Assembly (NCBI GenBank): GCA_965267185.1
Contig: OZ253937.1
Span: forward strand, 4,092,001-4,156,000
Direction of reading: 5' to 3'
DNA length: 64,000 nucleotides
Origin: G965267185 sp965267185
GTDB taxonomy: Bacteria > Pseudomonadota > Alphaproteobacteria > UBA6615
Shown here: positions 17,092 through 25,544 of the stretch, one piece after another
Layout of the letters: the number at the start of each line of letters is the position of its first letter
Position numbering within the stretch: the first letter of the stretch is position 1
Translations under genes and position numbers: made by a program
Notes under the pieces: model-generated
What the model was told of the DNA's origin: nothing
The model's database searches: none
What the model saw: the letters and a program-made list of their open reading frames with translations, nothing else

Positions 17092-18245
17092 GCGAGCGCG
17101 TGCTTTTCGTTGACGACGACCCTCAGATTCTGAGTGCGTTCAAGCGAAACTTGCGCAAGCGCTTCGAACTTCATACCGCCGAAGGCGGAGCGCAGGGCCT
17201 GGCGATGCTCAAGGACGATGGGCCCTTTGCCGTCGTCATCAGCGACCAGCAGATGCCGAAGATGGACGGCGTGTCGTTCCTCAAGGAAGTGAAAGCCCGC
17301 TCGCCGCTCACCGTCCGCATGATGTTGACCGGCAACGCAGACCAGCGCACGGCGATGGAAGCGGTCAACGAAGGACACATTTTTCGCTTTCTGAATAAAC
17401 CCTGCACGCCGGAGAATCTCGGCAAGGCGATCATCGCGGCGCAGCGGCAGTATCGTTTGATGACAGCCGAGAAGGACTTGCTGGAACAAACGCTCGCGGG
17501 CAGCGTTAAAGTGTTGGTCGATGTGCTGTCGCTGCATTCGCCGGAAACGTTCAAGCAAACGGGCCGGCTGCGGGGCTGGGCAAGAAAACTCGCCGAGGCG
17601 CTGGAGCTTCCCGATACCTGGACCTTGGATATGACGGTTATGCTGGCGGCGATCGGTCAGATTACCTTGCCGCAGAACATCGTGACAAAGCTGAGCAAGA
17701 AACAGCCACTGAGCGATGTCGAACAGGAACTGGCCGTGCGCACGCCTCTGGTCGCCAAGGGCCTTATCGCCAATATCCCGCGCATGGATCCGGTCGCGAA
17801 CGCGGTCTACTACCAGAACAAGGGGTTCGACGGCAGCGGTTTCCCCGAAGATGATGTGTCCGGGAAAGACATACCGCTGGAAGCACGCGTGCTTCGAATA
17901 CTGACAGACCTTGCCGCTTTGAGTAACGTCGATCAGCCGCCGTCCACCTGCTTTGATGAGCTGGCGGGAGAAGCCCATCTCTATGACGAAAAAATTCTTG
18001 CCGCGGCCCGCGGATGCCTCGTGGGCGCTGAGTTGTCGGACGAGGAGGTTGTCGCTGGCGCCGTCGTCAAGATGACGGTCGATCAGCTCGCAGTCGGTTT
18101 CAAGACCGCGCGCGACATTACCGCCGAAACCGGCACGATGATCCTATCGGCAGGTCATTCTCTGTCGCCTGCTATGATCGAGAAGATCCAGCAGTACCAC
18201 AAGATTCAGGCCATCGATGAGCCGATTCACCTCGTCAGAGAATAG
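17088..18245 (+). CDS. Response regulator with REC and degenerate HD-GYP domain (HnoD-like)
   Basis: 385 residues starting at the ATG at 17088, overlapping the HDOD gene by 4 bases. The receiver has VLFVDDDP, Asp53 in VVISDQQMP and FRFLNKPCT. Residues about 150-350 follow the HD-GYP fold, but the metal-binding residues are lost: the HD of HDIGK is replaced (MLAAIGQITLP), the following His is missing (AVRTPLVAKGL), the HHE motif reads VYYQNKGFDGSGFP, and GYP is GFP. Phosphodiesterase activity is therefore unlikely. In Shewanella, HnoD is a degenerate HD-GYP receiver protein that regulates the c-di-GMP phosphodiesterase HnoB, so an allosteric role in c-di-GMP control is the likeliest function. 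Confidence 0.9.
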   Translation: MSERVLFVDDDPQILSAFKRNLRKRFELHTAEGGAQGLAMLKDDGPFAVVISDQQMPKMDGVSFLKEVKARSPLTVRMMLTGNADQRTAMEAVNEGHIFRFLNKPCTPENLGKAIIAAQRQYRLMTAEKDLLEQTLAGSVKVLVDVLSLHSPETFKQTGRLRGWARKLAEALELPDTWTLDMTVMLAAIGQITLPQNIVTKLSKKQPLSDVEQELAVRTPLVAKGLIANIPRMDPVANAVYYQNKGFDGSGFPEDDVSGKDIPLEARVLRILTDLAALSNVDQPPSTCFDELAGEAHLYDEKILAAARGCLVGAELSDEEVVAGAVVKMTVDQLAVGFKTARDITAETGTMILSAGHSLSPAMIEKIQQYHKIQAIDEPIHLVRE

Positions 18246-18483
18246 AGCTGGCGCTATGGCGCCGGCCAAAGTGGAACCAGCGCGAAATCGCTAAAGCGTT
18301 GATTCTTTCGCCAAGTGTCGTCCTGGTGGACCGCAGGCTGTCGCGAACCGTGGCGGCCCGCGCCTCATGAGCCCGCTCCAAGTAGAAATTTAGGTCGATC
18401 GCACCGTTTTTGAGACGCTTGATGTCCGGGGGCGGAGAAAAACGCTCGTCAACAAATTTGTCGAACTTGTCGTCGGTGAGCAT
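18235..18483 (-). CDS. Small hypothetical protein
   Basis: 82 residues, soluble, with GAAGGA seven bases before the ATG at 18483. The stretch IDLNFYLERAHEARAATVRD resembles short alphaproteobacterial helical proteins (RSP_7527-like), where a Tyr-x2-(R/K)-A-x2-(A/L)-R pattern is followed by a helix; this likeness is from memory and weak. Its 3' end overlaps the HD-GYP gene by 11 bases in convergent orientation. Function unknown. Confidence 0.5.
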   Translation of the reverse strand: MLTDDKFDKFVDERFSPPPDIKRLKNGAIDLNFYLERAHEARAATVRDSLRSTRTTLGERINALAISRWFHFGRRHSASSIL

Positions 18484-18763
18484 GGTCCGGTCCTTCGTCG
18501 TTGAGTTTGAGCACCGGCGGAGGTGCTGAAACTGGCGTCCGCCGGTTCAAATCACCGCAATCAGGCCGACAATCGCTGCCCATACAGCAAATGCAGCAAG
18601 GCCCGACCGAAGCGGTGTCGAATCCAACAAAAAATTCCCTGTTGCCGTTTGCATCGGTCTCATTCCCGTTTGAGCCACCCCGTTTGGGTGTACATCCGAT
18701 ATGGGGGCTGCCGGCGAGACCAGGTGTGACGGCGGTCACGGCCCTGCGATTATTTTGTGAGCC

Positions 18764-19291
18764 CTAGAGCGGGCGCTTCATCAAGACGGCGGGCAGCATG
18801 GCGTTCTCCGGCATGGCGACCTCGATCCGGCGCACCGCTTTGAAGCCCATGGCGGCATAAAACCCTTCCGCGTTGAGGCTGGCGCAGCATTCGAAGCGTT
18901 GGATGCCGGCCGATCGCGCCTGTTGCTCACACCGTTCATAGATCGCGCGTCCAATGCCACGGCCGACCCACTCATGATGGGTGCCGAAATGGCGAATATG
19001 GCCTAACCCTGGCTTCACCTCGCCGGTTTGAGGCTGTTCGCGGGTCCAGCCGCCGCAGCCGACAATTACCCCATCACCCGTTTCGGCCACGAAATAGGTG
19101 CCGGTAGCGAGTAGGGCGGGATTTGCCTGGATCATCGCCGGTAGCGCTGCGGCCAGAACCGCGGGCTCATAGGCGGGTGCCATCAGTTGCGGGTAGGACG
19201 CGGCGAAGAGCTCGCTCGCCGCCGTAGCGTCCTCTGGCGCTGCGACTCTAATCGTGAAGTCGGCTGCCATGTCTTCGGTTCCCAAGGTCAT
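18764..19291 (-). CDS. GNAT-family N-acetyltransferase
   Basis: 175 residues (168 if translation starts at the internal ATG at 19270, which has a better-spaced GGGAA). It transfers an acetyl group from acetyl-CoA to an amine of unknown identity. The acetyl-CoA pyrophosphate loop reads HEWVGRGIGRAIYERCE, and the C-terminal motif FYAAMGFKAVRRIE is typical. The central strand GVIVGCGGWTREQP is also family-like. It stands alone between the H-NOX island and the FecR gene, convergent with the former. Confidence 0.87.
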   Translation of the reverse strand: MTLGTEDMAADFTIRVAAPEDATAASELFAASYPQLMAPAYEPAVLAAALPAMIQANPALLATGTYFVAETGDGVIVGCGGWTREQPQTGEVKPGLGHIRHFGTHHEWVGRGIGRAIYERCEQQARSAGIQRFECCASLNAEGFYAAMGFKAVRRIEVAMPENAMLPAVLMKRPL

Positions 19292-19359
19292 CCAGAATCA
19301 GCATTGGCGCAATACCGGTTACGCCAGTTAAATCGATATCATCAATAAGTTCTTACCTC

Positions 19360-19520
19360 ATGGAATTTGCACAAATTCAGAGCAACAAATATATGACAGA
19401 AATAAAATAAATATCTCAAGTATTATTTTCTTATAATAAATTTGGAAAAAATATATCGTATATTTTATGTATTAATATTGTATTAGCTTGCCATTAACGA
19501 ATAAAAAATAATATCGTACG
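19360..19520. other. Strongly AT-rich intergenic island
   Basis: Within the 299-base gap before the FecR gene, about 19370-19520 is almost entirely A and T, in sharp contrast to the GC-rich surroundings. It holds a perfect inverted repeat AAAATATATCGTATATTTT at 19448-19466. It is probably the promoter and regulatory region of the FecR/CHASE2 pair, and might bind a nucleoid protein that recognises AT-rich DNA. I see no gene in it. Confidence 0.7.
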
Positions 19521-19590
19521 ACTGTATTCGAGGTTTCCGAAGTTCTTATCCATCTTCTCAGCGTTGCAATAACGAAAAGGTATTTCGTTC

Positions 19591-20682
19591 ATGCTTAACA
19601 AGATCAAATCGACTCGCGCGGGCTTACATGGCGTCGGTCCGCTATACCGCTCCTTCCTGGGGGTGGTTGGAATTCTTGTCTTTGCGTTTGTCATGCTGGC
19701 AGGGGACATCACGAGTTTTGGTGTCTCCAACAAGGCGTTTGCCGCGGGGGAGCAGCCGTGGCGCGTGGTCGTCGCGGTCGGCGAGGTTCGTGCTCGTCCG
19801 TTAGAGAGTACCGCCAGCACGCCATGGCGTACGATTACCGCTGGCGATCAAGTGTCTGTCGGATCGGAGCTCAAGACCAATGACGGTAGTCACGCACTGC
19901 TTGCCAATGACCGGGATACCATTACCGTCCAGGAGGGTTCCCGGATTGCACTGCCAAAGCCCGCCGAGAAAGGCATGACGCTGGTGCTGCAAGAATCCGG
20001 CGATGCCTTCTATCAGGTGGAGAGCCGGAAAGTGGCAGCCGCCGATCCCGGCGATACGCTGTACAACACCGTAGCTGCGTCTCCGAGCCGCTTCGAGGTT
20101 CGTACGCGCTACCTTGTCGCCGTGGTGAAAGGCACCGCATTTGGCGTCAGCGTCGATGGTGACGGCGCCCGGGTGAACGTTCGCGAGGGTACCGTCGGGG
20201 TCAAAAATTCGAGCTCGGGCCGGAGTGTCGATATCGGTGTTGGCCGCATGGCTGCCGTCGCGGCGTCGGGCGGTCCGAGCATCGACGTGCGGCCAACGCC
20301 CGCAGGCCAGGGTGTGCGTGGTATCGATCTGAAAACGGTTCCTGGTCAGATTCGTAGTATCGAAGTGAAGGCAGCACCGGCTACGGACAAGGAGAACGTG
20401 CCGGGCCTACAGAAATCGGACTTCACGAATACCAACGCCTCGATCAATGCCACAACCCGTGGCTCCAGCGCGAAGAGCAGCAGCTCCAGCTCGAGGAGCA
20501 GCAGCTCCAGTTCGAAGAGTAAAAGTTCCAGCTCGCGGAGCAGCAGTTCCAGTTCGAGAAGCAGTAGCTCCAGCTCGAAGAGTAGCAGTTCCTCCTCATC
20601 GAGTAGTAGCTCCAAAGGTAAGAGCAGCAGCTCGAAGGGTAAGAGCAAGAGCAGGGGTAACTCCGGTGGCGGCCAAGAATAA
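19591..20682 (+). CDS. FecR-domain exported protein with Ser-rich tail
   Basis: 363 residues. A hydrophobic segment (about 20-42; SFLGVVGILVFAFVMLAGDI) and the AFAAG site near residue 50 indicate export through a long signal sequence or a membrane anchor. Residues about 95-215 form a FecR domain (TVQEGSRIALP, RFEVRTRYLVAVVKGTAFG, VNVREGTVGV). The C-terminus (about 290-355) is an unusual low-complexity run of Ser broken by Arg and Lys. FecR domains act in periplasmic signalling and are often encoded beside CHASE2 proteins, as here, 43 bases upstream of a CHASE2-GGDEF-EAL gene. It probably works with the CHASE2 sensor domain in the periplasm. Confidence 0.85.
   Translation: MLNKIKSTRAGLHGVGPLYRSFLGVVGILVFAFVMLAGDITSFGVSNKAFAAGEQPWRVVVAVGEVRARPLESTASTPWRTITAGDQVSVGSELKTNDGSHALLANDRDTITVQEGSRIALPKPAEKGMTLVLQESGDAFYQVESRKVAAADPGDTLYNTVAASPSRFEVRTRYLVAVVKGTAFGVSVDGDGARVNVREGTVGVKNSSSGRSVDIGVGRMAAVAASGGPSIDVRPTPAGQGVRGIDLKTVPGQIRSIEVKAAPATDKENVPGLQKSDFTNTNASINATTRGSSAKSSSSSSRSSSSSSKSKSSSSRSSSSSSRSSSSSSKSSSSSSSSSSSKGKSSSSKGKSKSRGNSGGGQE
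20460..20660 (+). repeat. Coding tandem repeat: SSSSSS(R/K)-like units
   Basis: Imperfect units of about 21 bases, each coding six serines and one Arg or Lys, repeat through the 3' end of the FecR gene. The serine codons alternate between AGC, AGT, TCC and TCG, so the protein repeat is better conserved than the DNA. Such tracts can change length by slippage. Confidence 0.8.
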
Positions 20683-20725
20683 TAAGGCCGCGATAGCGCC
20701 CACCTTTCTCGAGGTATAGACAGCT

Positions 20726-23518
20726 ATGGATGCCGGGGGACAAAAAGTAGTGCGGCGGCGTGTCTTTCACGCCGCCGCCTTCTTGCTTGTAAGCGCCGCT
20801 TACTTGCTCGGCTATCTCGATTTTGTCGATCTTAAGCTCGCCGAGGTGCGCCAAGGTCTGCTCAAACGATCTGCGTCGCAAAATGTCGTTCTCATTGAGA
20901 TCGATGCGCCTAGCCTGCGCGAAATCAGCGTCTGGCCATGGCCGCGCAGCTTCCATGCGCAGCTCATCGAGAACCTCCGCGAGGCGGGTGCTGAACGAAT
21001 CGTTTTTGACGTCGATTTCAGTTCTCGTTCGGCACCGCGCGAAGACGATGCGCTCGAGCAGGCGCTTGCGGCGGCACAGGGCATCGTTGTGTTGCCATCT
21101 TTCAAGCAGCATACGTTGTCCGGCGAGACTGGCCAGGAAACAATCCTCGCCGCACCCCTGCCGAGGTTTGCACGGTACGCCGGTGCGGCGTCGGCAAATG
21201 TGCGGCTCGACCGGGACGGGCTTCTCCGGCGCATGGAGTATTTCGAGCGTTTGGGGGGCCGCGACCTACCATCGCTGTTCACGAGGCTGGGACCCGATGC
21301 ACCTGTGGCGGGCGGTAGCTTCTACGTGGACTATGGGATCGATCCGGCGACTGTCCCACGTATTTCCTACGCCGATATTCTGCTGGGTCGCTTCGAGCCT
21401 GCCGACGTGGCCGGCAAGTCTGTTCTGATTGGGGCGACGGCGGTAGAGCTCGGTGATAGCCTCTCAGTTCCCGTCTACGGTGTTCTACCGGGCGCGCTCA
21501 TTCAGATCCTCGCGTACGAAAGTAATGCGCAAGGACGTGCACTCACGCGTGTGTCGCAAGCACCGATCCTTCTAATTACTCTACTGGTTGTTATTCTGTT
21601 GAGCGTCGTGTTGCCCCGTTTGTCATGGCGCAATGGCCTCGCTGTCGTTTTATCCTCGTTGTTGTCTTTTCAATTGGTGGGGCTGGGCGCGCAGGCAGTC
21701 TGGCCGGTGATGATCGACACGGCGCCGATGTCGCTTCTGGTGGTGTTTCTCTTCATCGCCGTTTTGCTGGGCCGGTTGGACCGGCAGTCGCTCGCGCTCT
21801 TTCTACAAGAAAGGAGCCTGCGGCAAGCCGACACTTTGATGCAAAGCATCTTCAAGAACAGCTTCGAAGGTATTGTGACGTTCGATCAATCGGGCCGCAT
21901 AAAGATGGTCAATGCGGCGACCCGAAATATGTTCGGCTATACCGCAGAAGAGCTGATCGGCACCAACGTGACGGCTTTGTTGAAAGACCGTTCGCGGGAT
22001 AGCCAGCCGGTATCGCGTTTATTCAGCGTCGGCGATGGCCGTTGCGAGTTTGTTGGTGTGAAAAAAAACGGTGCCGAGGTGCCGCTCGAGTGGGTGACCA
22101 CAGATATTTCGATGAACGACGAATCGATCTTTATGGGCATCGTCACCGATATCTCGGAACGTAGAGAGCATGAGAAAGAGTTGCAGCACCAAGCATTGCA
22201 CGATGCGCTCACCGGCCTTCCGAATCGCTATCTCTTGTCTGATCGGTTGAGCCATGCGCTCGAAATCGCGCGGCGGGATCGAAAGCCCTTGGGCCTGCTG
22301 ATGCTGGATCTCAATCGGTTCAAAGAGGTGAACGATACCCTGGGGCATCATACCGGTGACCAGATTCTGATCGAGATTTCCCAACGCATTCAAAGCGTCA
22401 TCCGCAAATCGGACACCGCGGCTCGGCTCGGCGGCGATACGTTCCTGGTTCTGCTGCCGGCAGTCTCTGATCTTGCCCGTTCTGAAAAAATTGCAAAGCG
22501 CATCGTCAAGGCGATCAAGGAGCCGATATTGATCGAAGGCGTTGCGTTCGAGCTTGGAGTGAGTATCGGTATTTCGCTGTTCCCCGAGCATGGCGAAGAT
22601 GCGGACGCACTCATTCAATGCGCCGATGTTGCGATATCGCTCTCCAAGAGCAACGCCGCGCAGATCACGATCTACGATCCCGAGCGCGACGAAAATAGCG
22701 TGCGCCATCTATCGCTGTCCGGTGAGCTGCGCACGGCGATCCAACAGAACCAGCTGGTGCTTCACTACCAGCCCAAGGTCGATCTGGCGACCGGGCGCAC
22801 ATGTAGTGCAGAGGCACTGGTCCGCTGGGTTCACCCGGTTCATGGATTCATTCCACCGGACGAGTTTATCGGCCGAGCCGAGCGTAGCGGCATGATCCGC
22901 GACATGACGCGCTGGGTGCTCAATACGTCTCTGGCGCAGCTCGCCGAGTGGCGTGACGCGGGAATCGATATTAGCCTCGCCGTCAATATCTCGACAGTGG
23001 ATCTGCAAGACCGCACCCTTCCTGAGCTGGTTGAGGAATACCTACAGCTCTGGTCGGTCGATCCGCAGAACCTCACATTGGAAATCACGGAAAACGCGAT
23101 CATGGTCGACCCCGCCGTAGCGCTTGAGGTGGTGTCTGGCCTGAGCGAAATCGGTGTGCGGCTGTCGATCGACGATTTTGGCACTGGCCATTCATCGCTC
23201 AGCTACCTGAAGAAGTTGCCCGTCAATGAGATGAAGATCGACAGATCGTTCGTCATGCATATGACGCTCGATCAAAGTGACCAGGTCATTGTCCGATCGA
23301 CCATTAATCTCGCGCACAATCTGGGGCTTTCTGTTGTTGCCGAGGGCATTGAGAGTGATGAGCATATGGACCTGCTGAAGGAACTCGAGTGCGATATCGG
23401 GCAAGGCTTCCATATCAGCCGTCCTGTACCGGCTGACCAATTTGCCGACTGGTACCGCAACGCGAATTTGGAGTCGGTGCAGCCTGAAGCGCCGGCAAAG
23501 GTCGCCGCTCTGTCCTGA
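20726..23518 (+). CDS. CHASE2-PAS-GGDEF(degenerate)-EAL c-di-GMP phosphodiesterase
   Basis: 930 residues, inner membrane. After a first membrane helix (FHAAAFLLVSAAYLLGYL) comes a periplasmic CHASE2 domain (about 40-285), then three close membrane helices (about 290-360), a PAS domain (about 375-490), GGDEF (about 495-655) and EAL (about 665-915). The GGDEF signature reads RLGGDTFLVLLP, with Thr in place of the catalytic Glu, so cyclase activity is unlikely; the domain may bind GTP. The EAL domain keeps CSAEALVRW, LEITENA, IDDFGTGHSS, KIDRSF, AEGIE and GQGF, so hydrolysis of c-di-GMP is expected. It is cotranscribed with the FecR gene and is a plausible c-di-GMP effector beside the H-NOX island. 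Confidence 0.94.
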   Translation: MDAGGQKVVRRRVFHAAAFLLVSAAYLLGYLDFVDLKLAEVRQGLLKRSASQNVVLIEIDAPSLREISVWPWPRSFHAQLIENLREAGAERIVFDVDFSSRSAPREDDALEQALAAAQGIVVLPSFKQHTLSGETGQETILAAPLPRFARYAGAASANVRLDRDGLLRRMEYFERLGGRDLPSLFTRLGPDAPVAGGSFYVDYGIDPATVPRISYADILLGRFEPADVAGKSVLIGATAVELGDSLSVPVYGVLPGALIQILAYESNAQGRALTRVSQAPILLITLLVVILLSVVLPRLSWRNGLAVVLSSLLSFQLVGLGAQAVWPVMIDTAPMSLLVVFLFIAVLLGRLDRQSLALFLQERSLRQADTLMQSIFKNSFEGIVTFDQSGRIKMVNAATRNMFGYTAEELIGTNVTALLKDRSRDSQPVSRLFSVGDGRCEFVGVKKNGAEVPLEWVTTDISMNDESIFMGIVTDISERREHEKELQHQALHDALTGLPNRYLLSDRLSHALEIARRDRKPLGLLMLDLNRFKEVNDTLGHHTGDQILIEISQRIQSVIRKSDTAARLGGDTFLVLLPAVSDLARSEKIAKRIVKAIKEPILIEGVAFELGVSIGISLFPEHGEDADALIQCADVAISLSKSNAAQITIYDPERDENSVRHLSLSGELRTAIQQNQLVLHYQPKVDLATGRTCSAEALVRWVHPVHGFIPPDEFIGRAERSGMIRDMTRWVLNTSLAQLAEWRDAGIDISLAVNISTVDLQDRTLPELVEEYLQLWSVDPQNLTLEITENAIMVDPAVALEVVSGLSEIGVRLSIDDFGTGHSSLSYLKKLPVNEMKIDRSFVMHMTLDQSDQVIVRSTINLAHNLGLSVVAEGIESDEHMDLLKELECDIGQGFHISRPVPADQFADWYRNANLESVQPEAPAKVAALS

Positions 23519-23781
23519 TCCAGTCTCCGGCAGATTTGCCGCGATATCGAATGGCGCGCGCGGCGGCCATTCATCTGTAAGTAGACTGAATTTCTCATCA
23601 TGCAATTTTACTGAGAAATGCAACTGTCGAGCCCGTCTCGTCAGGACGCATTTCGGCGCGAATAATACGCGGTTAGCGGGTCACGTTATCTCGATGAACT
23701 AGGGGTCGACGTTGCTGGATGAAGGCCGGTAGCTTATAAATACGGGAATTGGGAGACATAAAACATATAAGGGAGGAACGA

Positions 23782-24876
23782 ATGCCCAATATTTCAAAGA
23801 CCGGTGTTGCCGCTGCCGCGATTGCGGCGGCTGTTGCGGCCACCGCTGCTGCAACGGTACCTGCTTCCGCACAACAGACTATCAATCTTACCGCGATCTC
23901 CGGTTATCCGCCGCCCGCAACATGGATCGGTTCGCTGGTTGATGCCTATATTCCAGCCGTCGATGCGGAGTTGGCGAAGACCGGTAACTTCAAGATCAAT
24001 TGGAATAGGGGTATCAGTGGACAGATCGTAAAACCGCGTGGTGAGCTCGAAGGAGTCGAAACTGGGCTCGGCGATCTGGGTGTCATCGTAACGGCTTTCC
24101 ATGCCGATAAAGTGCCGCTTTACGACGTCTCGTTCAAAACGCCGTTCACGTCGAACGACATCGCGTTGATCAGTAAGGTCACGCAGAAAATGGTCGACAC
24201 GTTCCCGCAATACAATGCGACATGGCAGCAACAATTCAATCAAGTCGCGCTCGGTCCGACCGGCGCGGTCGACAACTACATGCTGTGGTCGAACAAGCCG
24301 ATTACCGACCTTGGACAAGTGGAAGGCCTTAAAGTCGGCGCCGCCGGCCCGAACCTGCCATGGGTGACAGCGATCGGCGCCGCCGGTGTGCAAACCAACC
24401 TCGCCGACGCCTATAACAGTCTCTCGACGGGCATTTACGAGGCCATGATCGTGTGGCGTCAGGGCGCCGGCGCGTTCAAGCTGTGTGAACCGGCGCCGTT
24501 TGCGTACGACGCCACGCTCGGTGGCGTGAACGGCTTTTCGCTCAACGTCAATAGCGATGTCTGGAGCGGCCTGCCCGACGAGGTTAAGACCGCGCTGCAA
24601 GCGTCGGTCCCGGCTTGGGTTGCTGAAAACGTGAAGCGTGTGAACGACGGCGCGTCGTCGGGTCTTGCGCGTTGCGAAGCCGAATTCGGCACCAAGGTTA
24701 CTAAGGCGACGACGGAGCAGCGTAACCAATGGGCGATGGCGTTGCCGCCGCTCGGCAAGCAATGGGCCGAGGAGCGCAACAAGGCCGGTCAGCCGGGTAC
24801 TGAAATCCTGAAAGCCTGGATGGATGAAATGCGCGCTGCCAACCAGCCGATTGCACGCCACTGGGACCGCGACTAG
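23782..24876 (+). CDS. dctP: TRAP transporter solute-binding protein, DctP family
   Basis: 364 residues; periplasmic binding protein that delivers a small, usually anionic, solute to the DctQM membrane complex. The start at 23782 has GGGAGG upstream. A signal peptide rich in Ala (residues 1-34) ends at ASAQQ. The mature part has DctP-family segments such as LGDLGVIVTAFHADKVPLYD and LGQVEGLKVGAAGPNLPWV. The Arg that usually binds a substrate carboxylate is not obvious by eye. A perfect 10-bp hairpin follows before dctQ. Confidence 0.9.
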   Translation: MPNISKTGVAAAAIAAAVAATAAATVPASAQQTINLTAISGYPPPATWIGSLVDAYIPAVDAELAKTGNFKINWNRGISGQIVKPRGELEGVETGLGDLGVIVTAFHADKVPLYDVSFKTPFTSNDIALISKVTQKMVDTFPQYNATWQQQFNQVALGPTGAVDNYMLWSNKPITDLGQVEGLKVGAAGPNLPWVTAIGAAGVQTNLADAYNSLSTGIYEAMIVWRQGAGAFKLCEPAPFAYDATLGGVNGFSLNVNSDVWSGLPDEVKTALQASVPAWVAENVKRVNDGASSGLARCEAEFGTKVTKATTEQRNQWAMALPPLGKQWAEERNKAGQPGTEILKAWMDEMRAANQPIARHWDRD

Positions 24877-24921
24877 CACTCCCAGTCTTTTCTAGGCAAA
24901 TGACACTTAGAATCAGGTGAG

Positions 24922-24945
24922 GGGAGCCGCCGTGAGGCGGCTCCC
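24922..24945 (+). promoter_or_regulatory. mRNA hairpin between dctP and dctQ
   Basis: GGGAGCCGCC (24922-24931) and GGCGGCTCCC (24936-24945) make a perfect 10-bp stem with a GTGA tetraloop of the stable GNRA type. No T-run follows, so it is not a full terminator. In binding-protein transporter operons such hairpins usually protect the upstream message and so raise the amount of binding protein relative to the permease. It ends 8 bases before the dctQ ATG and may also limit dctQ translation. Confidence 0.75.
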
Positions 24946-24953
24946 GACATTCT

Positions 24954-25544
24954 ATGGCTGCTATCCTCGGTTTTCTCGATATTTTGCGGCGCATCTTCGA
25001 CTGGATCGTCGTCGTCGCCAATGGCGCAGCATCGGGCTGGATCTTCGTCATGATGGCGTTGATTACCACCGATATCGTTCTGCGGTTTGTCTTCGGTGCG
25101 CCGATCAGCGGTGTTACCGAGATCATCGAAATCTCGATTGTCATCATCCTTTATCTCCAGCTGACACATACGCTGAAGGTGGGCCGGATGACCCGCTCGG
25201 ACGCGCTTTATTCGACCATCCTGCGGCGCTATCCGCCGGTCGGACATATCATGGGTATCCTGTTCAGTGCGGCCGGAATTTTCCTGATGATCGCCATCGT
25301 TCGGGGTGGCTGGAAGAAGTGGATCCAAGCCTATGAGGGAAATTTCTTCGTCGGCAATACCGGCGTTTTCACCTTCCCTGAATGGCCGCAACGGCTGATT
25401 CTGGTCATCGGCTGCACCATGCTGGCAATTCAGTTTGCGTTGCTAGCGCTCGATCATTTTCGCGCTCTGTTCGGCAAACCGCCTCTCGAACATGAAGAGG
25501 CGGTCGACGTGGAAGTTGCCGCCGTTGAGGAGAGCCAAAAATGA
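24954..25544 (+). CDS. dctQ: TRAP transporter small permease (DctQ)
   Basis: 196 residues with four predicted membrane helices (for example GWIFVMMALITTDIVLRFVF near residue 30, then ITEIIEISIVIILYLQLTH-like, GILFSAAGIFLMIAIVRGG and LILVIGCTMLAIQFALLALD). It forms the membrane complex with DctM that imports the solute with sodium or protons. Its stop overlaps the dctM start (ATGA). There is no clear free ribosome site, as a hairpin lies just upstream. Confidence 0.92.
   Translation: MAAILGFLDILRRIFDWIVVVANGAASGWIFVMMALITTDIVLRFVFGAPISGVTEIIEISIVIILYLQLTHTLKVGRMTRSDALYSTILRRYPPVGHIMGILFSAAGIFLMIAIVRGGWKKWIQAYEGNFFVGNTGVFTFPEWPQRLILVIGCTMLAIQFALLALDHFRALFGKPPLEHEEAVDVEVAAVEESQK

Noticed and set aside
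20460..20660. Possible CRISPR or non-coding tandem repeat
   Set aside because: The repeats code for a Ser-Arg/Lys tail in the FecR gene frame, have no spacers and no cas gene nearby.
23549..23619. Two weak inverted repeats after the EAL gene (GAATGGC/GCCATTC and ATTTCTCA/TGAGAAAT)
   Set aside because: Short arms, loops of 10-14 bases and no T-run; not enough to call a terminator.
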